From Maribellus sp. CM-23 (GTDB lineage: Bacteria; Bacteroidota; Bacteroidia; Bacteroidales; Prolixibacteraceae), in the NCBI RefSeq assembly GCF_021354595.1, contig NZ_JADWYJ010000007.1:1-64000 (forward strand): a stretch of 64,000 bases of DNA. The letters are read 5' to 3'. The notes under the pieces are model-generated. The model made no database searches, had not been told where the DNA came from, and saw only the letters and a program-made list of their open reading frames with translations. Of this stretch, positions 45,456 through 54,900 are shown piece after piece. The translations under genes were made by a program, and so were the position numbers. Positions within the stretch are counted from its first letter, which is position 1, and each line of letters starts with the position of its first letter.

Positions 45456-46229
45456 ATGTTACTGGCAATTGATATCGGAAATACCAACATCGTTTTTGGA
45501 GTTTACGAAAACAAAACCTGGGTCAACCACTGGCGGATACAAACAGATCCCTTAAAAACAGCTGATGAGTACGAAGTAATTTTTCGTTCGTTGCTCACCG
45601 GTGGAGAAATCGGCAAAAACGATGTCAAGTCGATTATTCTGAGCAGTGTGGTGCCTTCGCTTGTGCGCCCTTTTGAACAGATGCTGTACGGAATTTTTGA
45701 ATCAGCCCGCATCGAAACCGTAAACCCTTCGATTTATGGAAAGCTGCCTGTAAAAATTCTGAATCCCTTTGAAATAGGCACCGACCTGGTAGCCAACGCG
45801 GTGGCATCTTATCATAAATACGGTCCGCTTACCATGGTTATCGACTTTGGAACAGCGCTAACTTTTACCACCATTGGTGCCGACAAAACCATAAAAGGAG
45901 TAGCCATTGCTCCCGGATTACAAACAGCTGTCAGCGCTCTTGCCGGGAAAACCGCGCAACTGCCACAGATACATCTCACTCCGCCTCCTTCGGTTTTAGG
46001 CGAAAACACAATTCATGCAATACAGTCGGGGGTGGTTTATGGCTTCACCGGCCTAGTTGATTCGATTGTGAACCGAACCGAACAAGAACTTAATGAAAGC
46101 TTAACTGTTGTGGCAACCGGAGGATTGAGCTCGGTGATAGCCCCTCTTACCTCCCGGATCAAAACCATTGAGCCGATGCTTACACTTGACGGGCTGGTGC
46201 TGATTTCGGAACTGATAGCGACACCTTAA
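45456..46229 (+). CDS. coaX: Type III pantothenate kinase
   Basis: 257 residues from ATG 45456 (MLLAIDIGNTNIVFGVYE); the frame also opens six codons earlier at TTG 45438. Phosphorylates pantothenate, first step of coenzyme A synthesis. The ASKHA-fold signatures are DIGNTN (phosphate loop), VANAVASYHKYGPLTMVIDFGTALT (with the Asp and Gly-Thr of motif 2) and GVAIAPGLQTAVSALAGKTA, with VVATGGLSSVI near the C-terminus. It stands alone. Confidence 0.95.
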   Translation: MLLAIDIGNTNIVFGVYENKTWVNHWRIQTDPLKTADEYEVIFRSLLTGGEIGKNDVKSIILSSVVPSLVRPFEQMLYGIFESARIETVNPSIYGKLPVKILNPFEIGTDLVANAVASYHKYGPLTMVIDFGTALTFTTIGADKTIKGVAIAPGLQTAVSALAGKTAQLPQIHLTPPPSVLGENTIHAIQSGVVYGFTGLVDSIVNRTEQELNESLTVVATGGLSSVIAPLTSRIKTIEPMLTLDGLVLISELIATP

Positions 46230-46236
46230 ATGGGCC

Positions 46237-46254
46237 GCTTAGCATATACTAAGC
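46237..46254 (+). terminator. Possible terminator after coaX
   Basis: Stem GCTTAG / CTAAGC (46237-46242 with 46249-46254), loop CATATA. The following sequence TCATTGTTTC is only moderately T-rich, so this is a weak candidate. Confidence 0.35.
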
Positions 46255-46346
46255 TCATTGTTTCTTACGTTTAAAAATGTTTTATTTACAACCGTTGATT
46301 CGTTCTGATCGTGACAGTCATGAACAAACGGTAGGTAACTAAATGT

Positions 46347-46354
46347 TATCTTTG
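46347..46354 (+). promoter_or_regulatory. -7 box for dxs (TATCTTTG)
   Basis: Exact TAnnTTTG match 17 bases before the dxs ATG, giving a very short leader. No clear TTG element stands about 20 bases upstream. Confidence 0.5.
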
Positions 46355-46370
46355 CAATTATTTTGAGTTG

Positions 46371-48278
46371 ATGGAGAGTGTAAAGGGGAACCTTCTGGAA
46401 AAAATAAACAGCCCGGCTGATCTGAAAAAGCTTTCGAAAAGCGAGCTAAATGATGTGTGCAAAGAATTGCGCGATTATATTATTGATGTGGTGTCCACCA
46501 ATCCGGGACACTTTGGTGCAAGTTTGGGCGTAGTTGAGCTTACCGTTGCCTTACACTATGTTTACAACACTCCATACGACCAATTGATTTGGGACGTGGG
46601 GCACCAGGCATACGGGCACAAAATCCTGACCGGACGCCGGGATAATTTCGACACCAACCGCAAATACAAAGGACTGAGCGGTTTTCCCAAACGCAGCGAA
46701 AGCCCTTACGATGCCTTTGGCGTGGGACACTCTTCCACTTCCATTTCGGCAGCTTTGGGTATGGCAATCGCCTCCAGGATCAAAAATGAAAACGACCGAA
46801 AAGTAGTTGCAGTAATCGGGGATGGCGCCATGACCGGAGGAATGGCTTTTGAAGCTCTCAACAATGCCGGCGGCGAAAATGCCGATCTGCTGGTTATCCT
46901 GAACGACAATAACATGGCCATCGACCCAAGTGTGGGAGGCCTCAACAAATACCTGCTCAATATTTCCAAATCGAATACCTACAACCGTTTTAAACACGAC
47001 GTGTGGGAAGGATTGGGAAAACTGGATGGCATCGGACGCAAGACCCGGGCATTTATTCAAAAAAACCAGCATGCACTCAAGAACATGCTGCTGAAGGAAA
47101 ACAACCTGTTTGAAGCCTTTAACTTTCGGTATTTCGGACCAGTTGACGGACACGACGTGCAATACCTGACAGAGGTGCTGGAAGATTTACGTGAAATTCC
47201 CGGGCCTAAATTATTACACCTGATTACGCAAAAAGGAAAGGGATTTCCTTTTGCTGAAAAGGACCAGATCAAATGGCATGCCCCCGGAATTTTTGATAAA
47301 GAAACCGGAGAAATTCACCGTTGCGACTGTGACGCTGAAAGGGCTCCTAAATTTCAGAATGTATTTGGAGAAACACTGGTTGAGCTGGCCGAACAAAATG
47401 AAAAGATCGTTGGAATAACACCGGCCATGCCTACCGGCTGCTCCATGAACCTGATGATCAAACAAATGCCTCACCGCGCTTTTGACGTCGGGATCGCAGA
47501 ACAGCACGCCGTAACTTTCTCTGCCGGACTGGCTGCACAAGGCATGGTTCCGTTCTGCAACATCTACTCTACCTTTATGCAACGGGCGTACGACCAGGTG
47601 ATACACGATGTGGCCATTCAAAAGCTGCATGTTATTTTCTGTCTCGACCGTGGCGGACTTGTAGGAGAAGACGGGCCTACACATCACGGGGTTTTTGACA
47701 TTGCCTACATGCGCACGGTTCCGAACATGATCGTTTCGGCTCCCATGGACGAAGTGGATTTACGCAACCTCATGTACACTGCTCAGCTTGAAGAAAATGC
47801 ACAACCATTTTCAATTCGCTACCCGAGAGGCTGTGGCATTAAACCCGACTGGAAACAACCTTTCGAAAAAATAGAAATCGGAAAAGGACGGAAAATTTCT
47901 GACGGAAACGATGTTGCTATTCTTACCATTGGAAAATCCGGGATTTTTGCTTTGGAAGCGGTGAAAAGCCTGGCCAGTGAAAACATTTCAGCCGCACATT
48001 ACGACCTTCGTTTTGTAAAACCTTTAGATGAAGAATTGCTGACCGAGGTTTTTACAAAATTCGATAAAGTTGTTACGGCTGAAGACGGGGCCATTCAGGG
48101 AGGATTTGGATCAGCCATATTGGAATTTATGGCGACAAAAGGTTATTCAGCCAAGATCAAACTGCTCGGAATTCCCGACCACTTTATTGAACACGGCACC
48201 ACAGAAGATCTTTACAAAGAGTGCGGTATCGATACCAATGGCATTAAGAAGGGCGTGCTGGATACTTTGGGAAAATAA
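46371..48278 (+). CDS. dxs: 1-deoxy-D-xylulose-5-phosphate synthase
   Basis: 635 residues from ATG 46371 (MESVKGNLLEKINSPADLKK); a TTG three bases upstream is in the same frame. It condenses pyruvate and glyceraldehyde-3-phosphate with thiamine diphosphate, the first step of the MEP isoprenoid pathway. Key regions are VGHQAYGHKILTGR, the ThDP-binding GDGAMTGGMAFEALNNAG to NDNNMAI, and the C-terminal transketolase domains with EQHAVTFSAGLAAQG, DRGGLVGEDGPTHHG and SIRYPRGCG. Full length. Confidence 0.97.
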   Translation: MESVKGNLLEKINSPADLKKLSKSELNDVCKELRDYIIDVVSTNPGHFGASLGVVELTVALHYVYNTPYDQLIWDVGHQAYGHKILTGRRDNFDTNRKYKGLSGFPKRSESPYDAFGVGHSSTSISAALGMAIASRIKNENDRKVVAVIGDGAMTGGMAFEALNNAGGENADLLVILNDNNMAIDPSVGGLNKYLLNISKSNTYNRFKHDVWEGLGKLDGIGRKTRAFIQKNQHALKNMLLKENNLFEAFNFRYFGPVDGHDVQYLTEVLEDLREIPGPKLLHLITQKGKGFPFAEKDQIKWHAPGIFDKETGEIHRCDCDAERAPKFQNVFGETLVELAEQNEKIVGITPAMPTGCSMNLMIKQMPHRAFDVGIAEQHAVTFSAGLAAQGMVPFCNIYSTFMQRAYDQVIHDVAIQKLHVIFCLDRGGLVGEDGPTHHGVFDIAYMRTVPNMIVSAPMDEVDLRNLMYTAQLEENAQPFSIRYPRGCGIKPDWKQPFEKIEIGKGRKISDGNDVAILTIGKSGIFALEAVKSLASENISAAHYDLRFVKPLDEELLTEVFTKFDKVVTAEDGAIQGGFGSAILEFMATKGYSAKIKLLGIPDHFIEHGTTEDLYKECGIDTNGIKKGVLDTLGK

Positions 48279-48378
48279 AGCGGGCTTTCCGGCTTCTCCT
48301 TATTTTTCTAACAAACACAATTCAGTATAATATTTTTATCTTTAAGTCGTTTGCTACAAAGTACTAAAACCACTTACA

Positions 48379-49533
48379 TTGGATATTTATCTGAAAAGAC
48401 GGCGGGGAAAAATTTTATTGCTTATTGCAGCAATAACCATTGGTGTTGCATCGCTGCTTTATACCAACTGGCTAACCAAAAAAATGGCCCGGCAAGAACG
48501 AAACAAAGTAGAACTTTGGGCCGAAGCTACACGTCAAATTATCAGCTTTAAAAACTCCAACACCGAATACATTAACTTCCTACTTGAAGTAATACAGCAA
48601 AATACCACCATTCCGATTATTGTATTAGATGCTGACGGCTCGATTAATTCCGATGCCAATATTCATTACAACGAAGCCCGAAAAGACGAAGTTCTGCAGA
48701 AAGAACTAAAAAAGATGAAGGAGCGTGTTGAGCCCATCCACATTGATTTGGGTGAAAATGAACACCAACTCCTTTACTACCGCGAATCAAGCATCCTTCG
48801 AAATCTTCGCCTGTACCCTATCATTCAGCTGATTGTGATTATGGTTTTTATTGTGGTGGCCTATTTTGCTTTTCTGGCTACCAACCGCGCCGAACAAAAC
48901 CAGGTGTGGGTAGGCATGTCGAAAGAAACGGCCCACCAACTCGGCACTCCCATCTCTTCCCTGATGGCCTGGATCGAATTGCTCAAACTAAAAGACGTAG
49001 ACGAAGACCTTGTACAAGAGCTGGAACGCGACACTTCAAGACTGGAACGCATTACGGAACGCTTTTCAAAAATTGGCTCCAAACCGGAGTTACTACGGAT
49101 CAATGTGGTTGAGGTAATAAATTCGGCATTAAGCTACCTGAAAACAAGATCTTCCAACAAAGTTAAGTTTATTGCCAACTATGAAGAAAGCGCTTCCATA
49201 GAAGTACCTTTAAACGCTGCCCTTTTTTCGTGGGTAATCGAGAACCTGTGTAAAAATGCCATCGATGCGATGGTTAACGAAGGAAGCATTACTGTTGCCA
49301 TTACTGAAAAAGAAAAGAACGTAACAATCGACGTTACCGACTCGGGTTGCGGGGTTCCGAAGTCCAATCACAAAACGATTTTCCAACCGGGGTTTTCCAC
49401 CAAAAAGCGGGGGTGGGGCCTTGGGTTATCACTTGCCAAAAGAATCGTTGAAATCTACCACAGCGGCAAAATATTCATCAAATGGTCAGAGGTTGGCAAG
49501 GGTACAACTTTCAGGATTATACTAAATAAATAG
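48379..49533 (+). CDS. Sensor histidine kinase
   Basis: 384 residues from TTG 48379 (MDIYLKRRRGKILLL); no ATG precedes the first helix, which decides the start. Membrane helix 1 covers about 10-32, an extracytoplasmic sensor region about 33-140, helix 2 about 142-165, then a dimerisation/phospho-acceptor domain with His186 in SKETAHQLGTPISSLMAW. The ATPase domain has the N box VIENLCKNAIDAM, G1 DSGCGVP and G2 WGLGLSLAKRIV. The H-box reads HQLGTPIS, a Bacteroidota variant of HELRTPL. No response regulator adjoins it, so it is an orphan kinase. Confidence 0.9.
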   Translation: MDIYLKRRRGKILLLIAAITIGVASLLYTNWLTKKMARQERNKVELWAEATRQIISFKNSNTEYINFLLEVIQQNTTIPIIVLDADGSINSDANIHYNEARKDEVLQKELKKMKERVEPIHIDLGENEHQLLYYRESSILRNLRLYPIIQLIVIMVFIVVAYFAFLATNRAEQNQVWVGMSKETAHQLGTPISSLMAWIELLKLKDVDEDLVQELERDTSRLERITERFSKIGSKPELLRINVVEVINSALSYLKTRSSNKVKFIANYEESASIEVPLNAALFSWVIENLCKNAIDAMVNEGSITVAITEKEKNVTIDVTDSGCGVPKSNHKTIFQPGFSTKKRGWGLGLSLAKRIVEIYHSGKIFIKWSEVGKGTTFRIILNK

Positions 49534-49563
49534 GCACCGGCTTCTTCTTCAAACACCTGTTGT

Positions 49564-49590
49564 AGGGCATATTTATGCCCTTTCAATTTT
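49564..49590 (+). terminator. Terminator after the histidine kinase
   Basis: Stem AGGGCAT / ATGCCCT (49564-49570 with 49575-49581), loop ATTT, followed by TTCAATTTT. It separates the kinase from the mannan locus. Confidence 0.65.
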
Positions 49591-49911
49591 GTTCAACTCC
49601 TATTTAACCATCTAAATATCTACACATTACACCATCCTCCATTTTTCCACAGGAAACGCTAGCGTTCTATTCTATTCCGTTTCTCCCCTTCCCTCTGTTT
49701 TTTTTGAAAAAATATTAGTAATATTGTGTTAATGCATTATTGTACTTATGACAATATGAGTTTTAATAAAAAATAATAAGTATGATAAACCTTCATAACC
49801 AGAATATTGACACTCGGCTTCCGGTTTCGTACCGAAAGAAACTACTGCACAAGCTCTTTTCGATCAGCACTAACTAAATAAACGAGGAACTAACAATCAA
49901 ATTAATAATTT
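49591..49911. other. Leader region of the mannan locus
   Basis: The 320 bases before susC hold no recognisable gene other than a short frame at 49782-49877. The rest is AT-rich and contains a partial -7 box (TACTTATG, 49743-49750), one base off consensus. No regulator gene (SusR-like HTCS, sigma or anti-sigma) is present in this window for the mannan locus. Confidence 0.4.
49782..49877 (+). CDS. Possible 31-residue leader peptide before susC
   Basis: ATG 49782 to TAA 49877. The peptide opens MINLHNQNIDTRLPVSY and continues RKKLLHKLFSISTN. It has seven basic residues (three Lys, two Arg, two His) and lies 34 bases before the susC start, in the leader of the mannan operon. It could be a translated leader or simple chance; the A-rich stretch before the ATG is like the translation-start context of other genes here. 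Confidence 0.3.
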   Translation: MINLHNQNIDTRLPVSYRKKLLHKLFSISTN

Positions 49912-52900
49912 ATGAAAAAAAGGCTAACCAGCAGACTATTCTTTTGGAATCGTTCTGAATTAAAGATCATACTTGCCTTAGGGTTAAGTGTGATGCTGTT
50001 GTTGTCTGGGACCTTGCATTCGAATGCTACCGATTCGAATCAGCAAAAAAAGACAATAACCGGTACCGTTACTTCGGCTGTCGACAATTTACCTGTAATT
50101 GGAGCTACCGTGGTAATTAAAGGAACAACAACAGGAGCAGTAACCGATGTTCAGGGGAAATTTACTCTTGACGCAGGTGCTTCTGACGTGATAATCGTTT
50201 CGTTTATTGGCTTCAAAACACAGGAAATAACAGTTGGCAACCAAACTAACCTTGCCATCACCCTGCTTGAAGATGTCACCGACCTGGAAGAAGTAGTTGT
50301 GGTGGGTTACGGAGCCGTAAAAAAAACAAACCTCACAACGGCCCAGGTTGGTGTTACCAACGAGCAAATTGAAAAAACAGTAAACACAACACTGGAGCAA
50401 GCACTACAGGGGCGTGCTGCGGGTGTTTATATCACCCAAAACTCCGGACAGCCCGGTGGAGGAATGTCCATGATAATCCGCGGTGTAAGTACGATCAACG
50501 GCTCAACCGAACCATTGTATGTAATTGACGGCTTACAGGTTCAGGGCTCATCAGTCGAATATGGTAGCACAAGCTCATCCAACGCCTTAGCGGGAATCAA
50601 CCCTTCGGATATCGAAGACGTACAGATCCTTCAGGGACCATCAGCCACAGCTGTTTACGGTTCCCGGGCAACCAATGGAGTTGTTATTATCACCACCAAA
50701 AAAGGGAAACAGGGCGAGGCTGACATATCCTACGATTTCTCTTACTCCGTTCAGGCCCCGCCGAAAAGACTGGACGTAATGAACTTAAGAGAATACGCCC
50801 AAATGGTAAAAGAATTCCATGTCATTGCAGGAGGAACAACACCCGAAGAATTTCTCGATCCATCCATTTTGGGCAAAGGCACAGACTGGCAGGAAGAGTT
50901 ATTTAAAAACGCTCCTATGCAGAAACATCAGATTAGCTTTAGCGGAGCGGGTAAAGTATCAACCTATTATATCTCGGGCGAGATGTTCAACCAGGAAGGG
51001 GTTGCTATCGGTTCGGAATTTAAACGTTACAACCTGAGAATAAATACATCGCAGGAACCAAGAACATGGCTGCGCTTAAGAGAAAACGCCAACTTCAGGC
51101 AAATCAAAGAAACATTAACCACTACCGACGAAGGTGTTATCAGTAATGCTTTGCAAAATACTTCGCGAGTACCAGTAAAAAATATTGACGGAACCTGGGG
51201 TGGATTTGAGAGCAAAGAAGGCTCCAATCAATACGCTCCGATTAACCCGATTGCAATTGCCAGTTTAAGAACCAATGAAAATGTTCGGCGAGAGCTAAAC
51301 GGTGGATTCAACCTGGAAGCTGACATAGTGAAAGGACTTGTTTTTCGCACTTCGGCAAACGGAAGCTATAACACCCGGAACTCCATACTTTTTAACCCAA
51401 AAATGCAAATTGGCTGGTATGTAGTTGACCGTGCTAGTTTTAGCGATTTCACCAGTGTCAGCACCTTTTACAGCTGGGATCAACAATTTACATACAACAA
51501 TACTTTTGGAAAACATTCAGTTGATGCCACAGCACTGCACGAGTACAAAGAAGGTACCTGGAAGCAAAACAGGGGCTACCGTGAAGGCTTCTTGACAAAC
51601 GACATCCTGGATTTAAACGCCGGCGACGAAAGCACTTCCGTTGCCCAGGGAGGAAGCAGCTCGTGGGCAATGGAATCCTACCTCTTCAGAATCATTTACA
51701 ATTACGACGAGCGGTATATCGTCAATGGATCTATCAGGGGTGACGGATCTTCCTATTTTGGCGCCAATAACCGCTGGGGAGTCTTCCCTGCCGGTTCGGT
51801 AGCCTGGAGAATCGGCAAAGAGAAATGGTTTGATGTTCCATTCATGAATGAACTGAAATTACGCTTCGAAACCGGCTTAACCGGCAACACAGGATGGGGA
51901 ACCGGTATCTATTCGCCTCTACAAACTACTGCCACCGAATGGGGAACCGGCTTCTCGCCCAATAAAATCTCCAACCCCGACCTGAAATGGGAAGAAACAT
52001 TAACCAATAATATTGGGATCAATATCCATTTGTTTGATAACCGTATTCAGTTGGAAGCTGATGTTTACGAGAAAAAAACTAACAACCTGATCTTTGACGC
52101 AAGTTTACCCGGTTTCATGGGTAGCTCAGGCAATGGAGGAGCAGGAGCTCCTACCGTTAACTCAGGCAAGATCAGCAACAAAGGCTGGGCGATCAACCTT
52201 AACACAACCAACATTCAAACAACCAATTTCAGGTGGGATATGAATTTCAATATCTCGGGAGTAAATACAAAAGTTGAAAAACTGAACAGTGAACTGGGAT
52301 TCTTTGATCGTACCTCGTGGTGGATGAATAACTGGACACAGCGTACTGCCGTTGGGGAATCTCCATGGATGTTTATGGGATACATTTACGACGGAATTTT
52401 CCAGTCAGAAGAGGAAATTTATGCCAGTGCCATCCCTACTGACGCCAATGGAGGTAGGTTGGAAATTAGTGAAGACGGTGTATGGGTTGGCGATGTAAAA
52501 TACAAGAATATTAACGGAGTGGACGGCGCCGAGGGAGTTATCGATGTTGGCGACCGAACTTACATCGGAAATCCATGGCCCAAGTTCTATGGAGGCTGGA
52601 CGAACAATTTTTCGTACAAGGGTTTCGACCTAAGTGTTTTCATCACATTCAACTACGGAAACGACATCTACAACTATGTACGCATGGTCAACTCCAATCC
52701 ATCGCAGATTAACGTAGGACGCAACCTGATGACCCATGCAATCGATTATGCCAAACTGGCAACCAACGATGAAGGTGCTGCTTATTTAACCAACCCGAAT
52801 ACCGATTTGCCGCGCATTTCGTACGGCCCCAACAACAACTGGACTCGCTTCTCCAGCAGATGGGTGGAAGACGGATCGTTTATCAAACTCAAAAACATTA

Positions 52901-53136
52901 CACTTGGCTACACCGTACCGAAATCCTTGCTATCCAAGACAGGCTTTGTCAAAAAAGTAAGAGTGGCCGTGAGTGCTCAAAACCTCTATACCTTAACCAA
53001 CTACACTGGGTACGACCCCGAAGTTGGTTCATACGTGGGCAGCAATGCCTCAAGTGCCAATCAGGCCATAGGGATTGACACAGGGCGTTATCCTTTAACT
53101 CCCACCTATACGTTTAATTTGATGGTTAACTTTTGA
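49912..53136 (+). CDS. SusC/RagA TonB-dependent transporter (beta-mannan locus)
   Basis: 1074 residues. After a signal segment (LALGLSVMLLLSGTLHSNA) come a carboxypeptidase-regulatory-like domain (about 48-120, TVTSAVDNLPVIGATVVIKG), a TonB box (DLEEVVVVGYG), the plug (about 130-250, PLYVIDGLQVQG and SATAVYGSRATNGVVIITT) and the barrel, ending LMVNF. There is no STN domain, so unlike the SusC at 5760 it does not signal through FecR. It should import mannan-derived oligosaccharides, as inferred from the GH26 gene at the end of the locus. Confidence 0.95.
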   Translation: MKKRLTSRLFFWNRSELKIILALGLSVMLLLSGTLHSNATDSNQQKKTITGTVTSAVDNLPVIGATVVIKGTTTGAVTDVQGKFTLDAGASDVIIVSFIGFKTQEITVGNQTNLAITLLEDVTDLEEVVVVGYGAVKKTNLTTAQVGVTNEQIEKTVNTTLEQALQGRAAGVYITQNSGQPGGGMSMIIRGVSTINGSTEPLYVIDGLQVQGSSVEYGSTSSSNALAGINPSDIEDVQILQGPSATAVYGSRATNGVVIITTKKGKQGEADISYDFSYSVQAPPKRLDVMNLREYAQMVKEFHVIAGGTTPEEFLDPSILGKGTDWQEELFKNAPMQKHQISFSGAGKVSTYYISGEMFNQEGVAIGSEFKRYNLRINTSQEPRTWLRLRENANFRQIKETLTTTDEGVISNALQNTSRVPVKNIDGTWGGFESKEGSNQYAPINPIAIASLRTNENVRRELNGGFNLEADIVKGLVFRTSANGSYNTRNSILFNPKMQIGWYVVDRASFSDFTSVSTFYSWDQQFTYNNTFGKHSVDATALHEYKEGTWKQNRGYREGFLTNDILDLNAGDESTSVAQGGSSSWAMESYLFRIIYNYDERYIVNGSIRGDGSSYFGANNRWGVFPAGSVAWRIGKEKWFDVPFMNELKLRFETGLTGNTGWGTGIYSPLQTTATEWGTGFSPNKISNPDLKWEETLTNNIGINIHLFDNRIQLEADVYEKKTNNLIFDASLPGFMGSSGNGGAGAPTVNSGKISNKGWAINLNTTNIQTTNFRWDMNFNISGVNTKVEKLNSELGFFDRTSWWMNNWTQRTAVGESPWMFMGYIYDGIFQSEEEIYASAIPTDANGGRLEISEDGVWVGDVKYKNINGVDGAEGVIDVGDRTYIGNPWPKFYGGWTNNFSYKGFDLSVFITFNYGNDIYNYVRMVNSNPSQINVGRNLMTHAIDYAKLATNDEGAAYLTNPNTDLPRISYGPNNNWTRFSSRWVEDGSFIKLKNITLGYTVPKSLLSKTGFVKKVRVAVSAQNLYTLTNYTGYDPEVGSYVGSNASSANQAIGIDTGRYPLTPTYTFNLMVNF

Positions 53137-53148
53137 TAAACAGAAATT

Positions 53149-54864
53149 ATGAAAACATTAAAATACAGCTGGTTTATCGGTCTCATCGCGCTACTTACGC
53201 TTACCAATTGCTCTGAGGACTACTTGGTGAGACCTCCGGAAGATTCACTTACCGATGTCGATTTTTATAAGACAAACGAAGAAGTGATGGCAGCTACTGC
53301 CCCCCTGTACAGCCGCATGTGGTTCGACTACAACGATAAAGCATCTTACAGTATCGGAGACCTGAGAAGCGGCATAATGATGGCGCCCTGGAACAGCCGG
53401 GAGTTTGGTGCCTTCAATGCCAACGGCGATAACTCGGAAGTAATTGCAGGCTGGAATGCATTCTTTACCGTAATTCAGCAGGCCAACCTGGCTATTCGTA
53501 ACATAAATACTTATGCAACAGAGGCGGTTTCCGAGGACATCAAAAAAATGGCCGTAGCTGAAGCCCGCTTTATGAGGGCTTGTGCATACCGGAACCTGGT
53601 ATTGGCCTGGGGACCTGTACCGATCATCACCGACAACATTGCCATCATGAACGATACGGATATCAAGCGAAATACCATCTCCAGTATTTGGAAATTTCTG
53701 ACCAACGAAATGCGTGCCGCTGCCGAAGATCTACCCGAAGAACCTTACGCTACCGGCCGTGTTACCCGATACTCTGCCGAAGGAATGCTGGCCCGTTTTT
53801 ACCTGACGCGCGCCGGAGTTGAGTCAGACGGAGGCACACGCAATCAAACGTACCTTGACAGTGCCAAATATTACGCACAAAGTGTCATCGTAAATAGTGG
53901 CAAATCTTTGCTGGACGATTATCGTTCGTTGTTCTTGTATCCTTACGACAACAACAATGAATCGCTATTCGAACTACAGTGGGTGTATTCATCTGCGTGG
54001 GGACCAAGCAACTCTGTTCCGGCATACCTGGCCTACAACTCGGATATTGGCAACGGCGATGGATGGGGAGGTGCTTACAGTGCATCCTGGTATGTCATCT
54101 CACAATACGAAGGGATCAATGTAATAGGAACAACCGGCGACTCCATCCGCGGAGCCACGCTCGATACCCGCCTTTACAACACCTTTATGTTGCCGGGCGC
54201 CCATTATCCCGAAATTACGCAGGATTATACTGCTTCTGATGGCACGGTTGGCCAACGAGAGTGTATTTATCCGAATAACACCAGCGATTACAGTTTTGCC
54301 TGTACCAAAAAGTACATTGTAGGCAAAGCCGTTGATGTGGCTGAAGGAGCTTCGTCTCAACATTACCCCAACAACACCTACATGTTGCGCCTCGCTGAAA
54401 TATACCTGATTTATGCAGAGGCAGTACTGGGGAACAACGAACAATCCTCTGATGCAACCGCGTTGGAATATGTCAACAAAATTCGTCGCCGCGCTGGCTT
54501 GAACAATCTGCCAAATGATTCAGGAGATGGGGACAAAACCTATTTCACTTTTGCGGATGTATTTAAAGAAAGAACGCTGGAATTTGCCATGGAAAGCATG
54601 TTCATGTACGATCTGAGTAATATTTTCTATTACGACAAAGCCAAGGCACTGGGTATCCTGAACAACCAGGACCGTGGATTATTTGCCATTTATCCGGATG
54701 TTTATCCCGATCCTAATTCATGGACTTTCGTAAAAACATCGTGGCACACCGAACGGTCGATTACGGCCACCGAAGGCAATTTCTACCTGCCCATTCCAAC
54801 CGCCGACTTAGGAGGTATGCCAAGCTTAACTGAAGAGCCTGTTGATTATTACGGGAGTAACTAG
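53149..54864 (+). CDS. SusD/RagB-family lipoprotein (beta-mannan locus)
   Basis: 571 residues; lipobox LTNC with Cys21. It matches the canonical RagB/SusD fold with the TPR-like helical core: DFYKTNEEVMAATAPLYSRM, EARFMRACAYRNLVLAWGPVP, MLRLAEIYLIYAEAVLGN and LEYVNKIRRRAGL. It lies 12 bases after susC and caps that transporter as the surface lid that binds oligosaccharide. C-terminal YLPIPTADLGGMPSLTEEPV is typical of the family. Confidence 0.95.
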   Translation: MKTLKYSWFIGLIALLTLTNCSEDYLVRPPEDSLTDVDFYKTNEEVMAATAPLYSRMWFDYNDKASYSIGDLRSGIMMAPWNSREFGAFNANGDNSEVIAGWNAFFTVIQQANLAIRNINTYATEAVSEDIKKMAVAEARFMRACAYRNLVLAWGPVPIITDNIAIMNDTDIKRNTISSIWKFLTNEMRAAAEDLPEEPYATGRVTRYSAEGMLARFYLTRAGVESDGGTRNQTYLDSAKYYAQSVIVNSGKSLLDDYRSLFLYPYDNNNESLFELQWVYSSAWGPSNSVPAYLAYNSDIGNGDGWGGAYSASWYVISQYEGINVIGTTGDSIRGATLDTRLYNTFMLPGAHYPEITQDYTASDGTVGQRECIYPNNTSDYSFACTKKYIVGKAVDVAEGASSQHYPNNTYMLRLAEIYLIYAEAVLGNNEQSSDATALEYVNKIRRRAGLNNLPNDSGDGDKTYFTFADVFKERTLEFAMESMFMYDLSNIFYYDKAKALGILNNQDRGLFAIYPDVYPDPNSWTFVKTSWHTERSITATEGNFYLPIPTADLGGMPSLTEEPVDYYGSN

Positions 54865-54900
54865 AATTTGGATGGAAAAATCAAATTTAAATTGAGAAGA

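Noticed and set aside
46551..47162. Minus-strand frame of 203 codons
   Set aside because: It is antisense to dxs, a strongly conserved gene in the plus frame.
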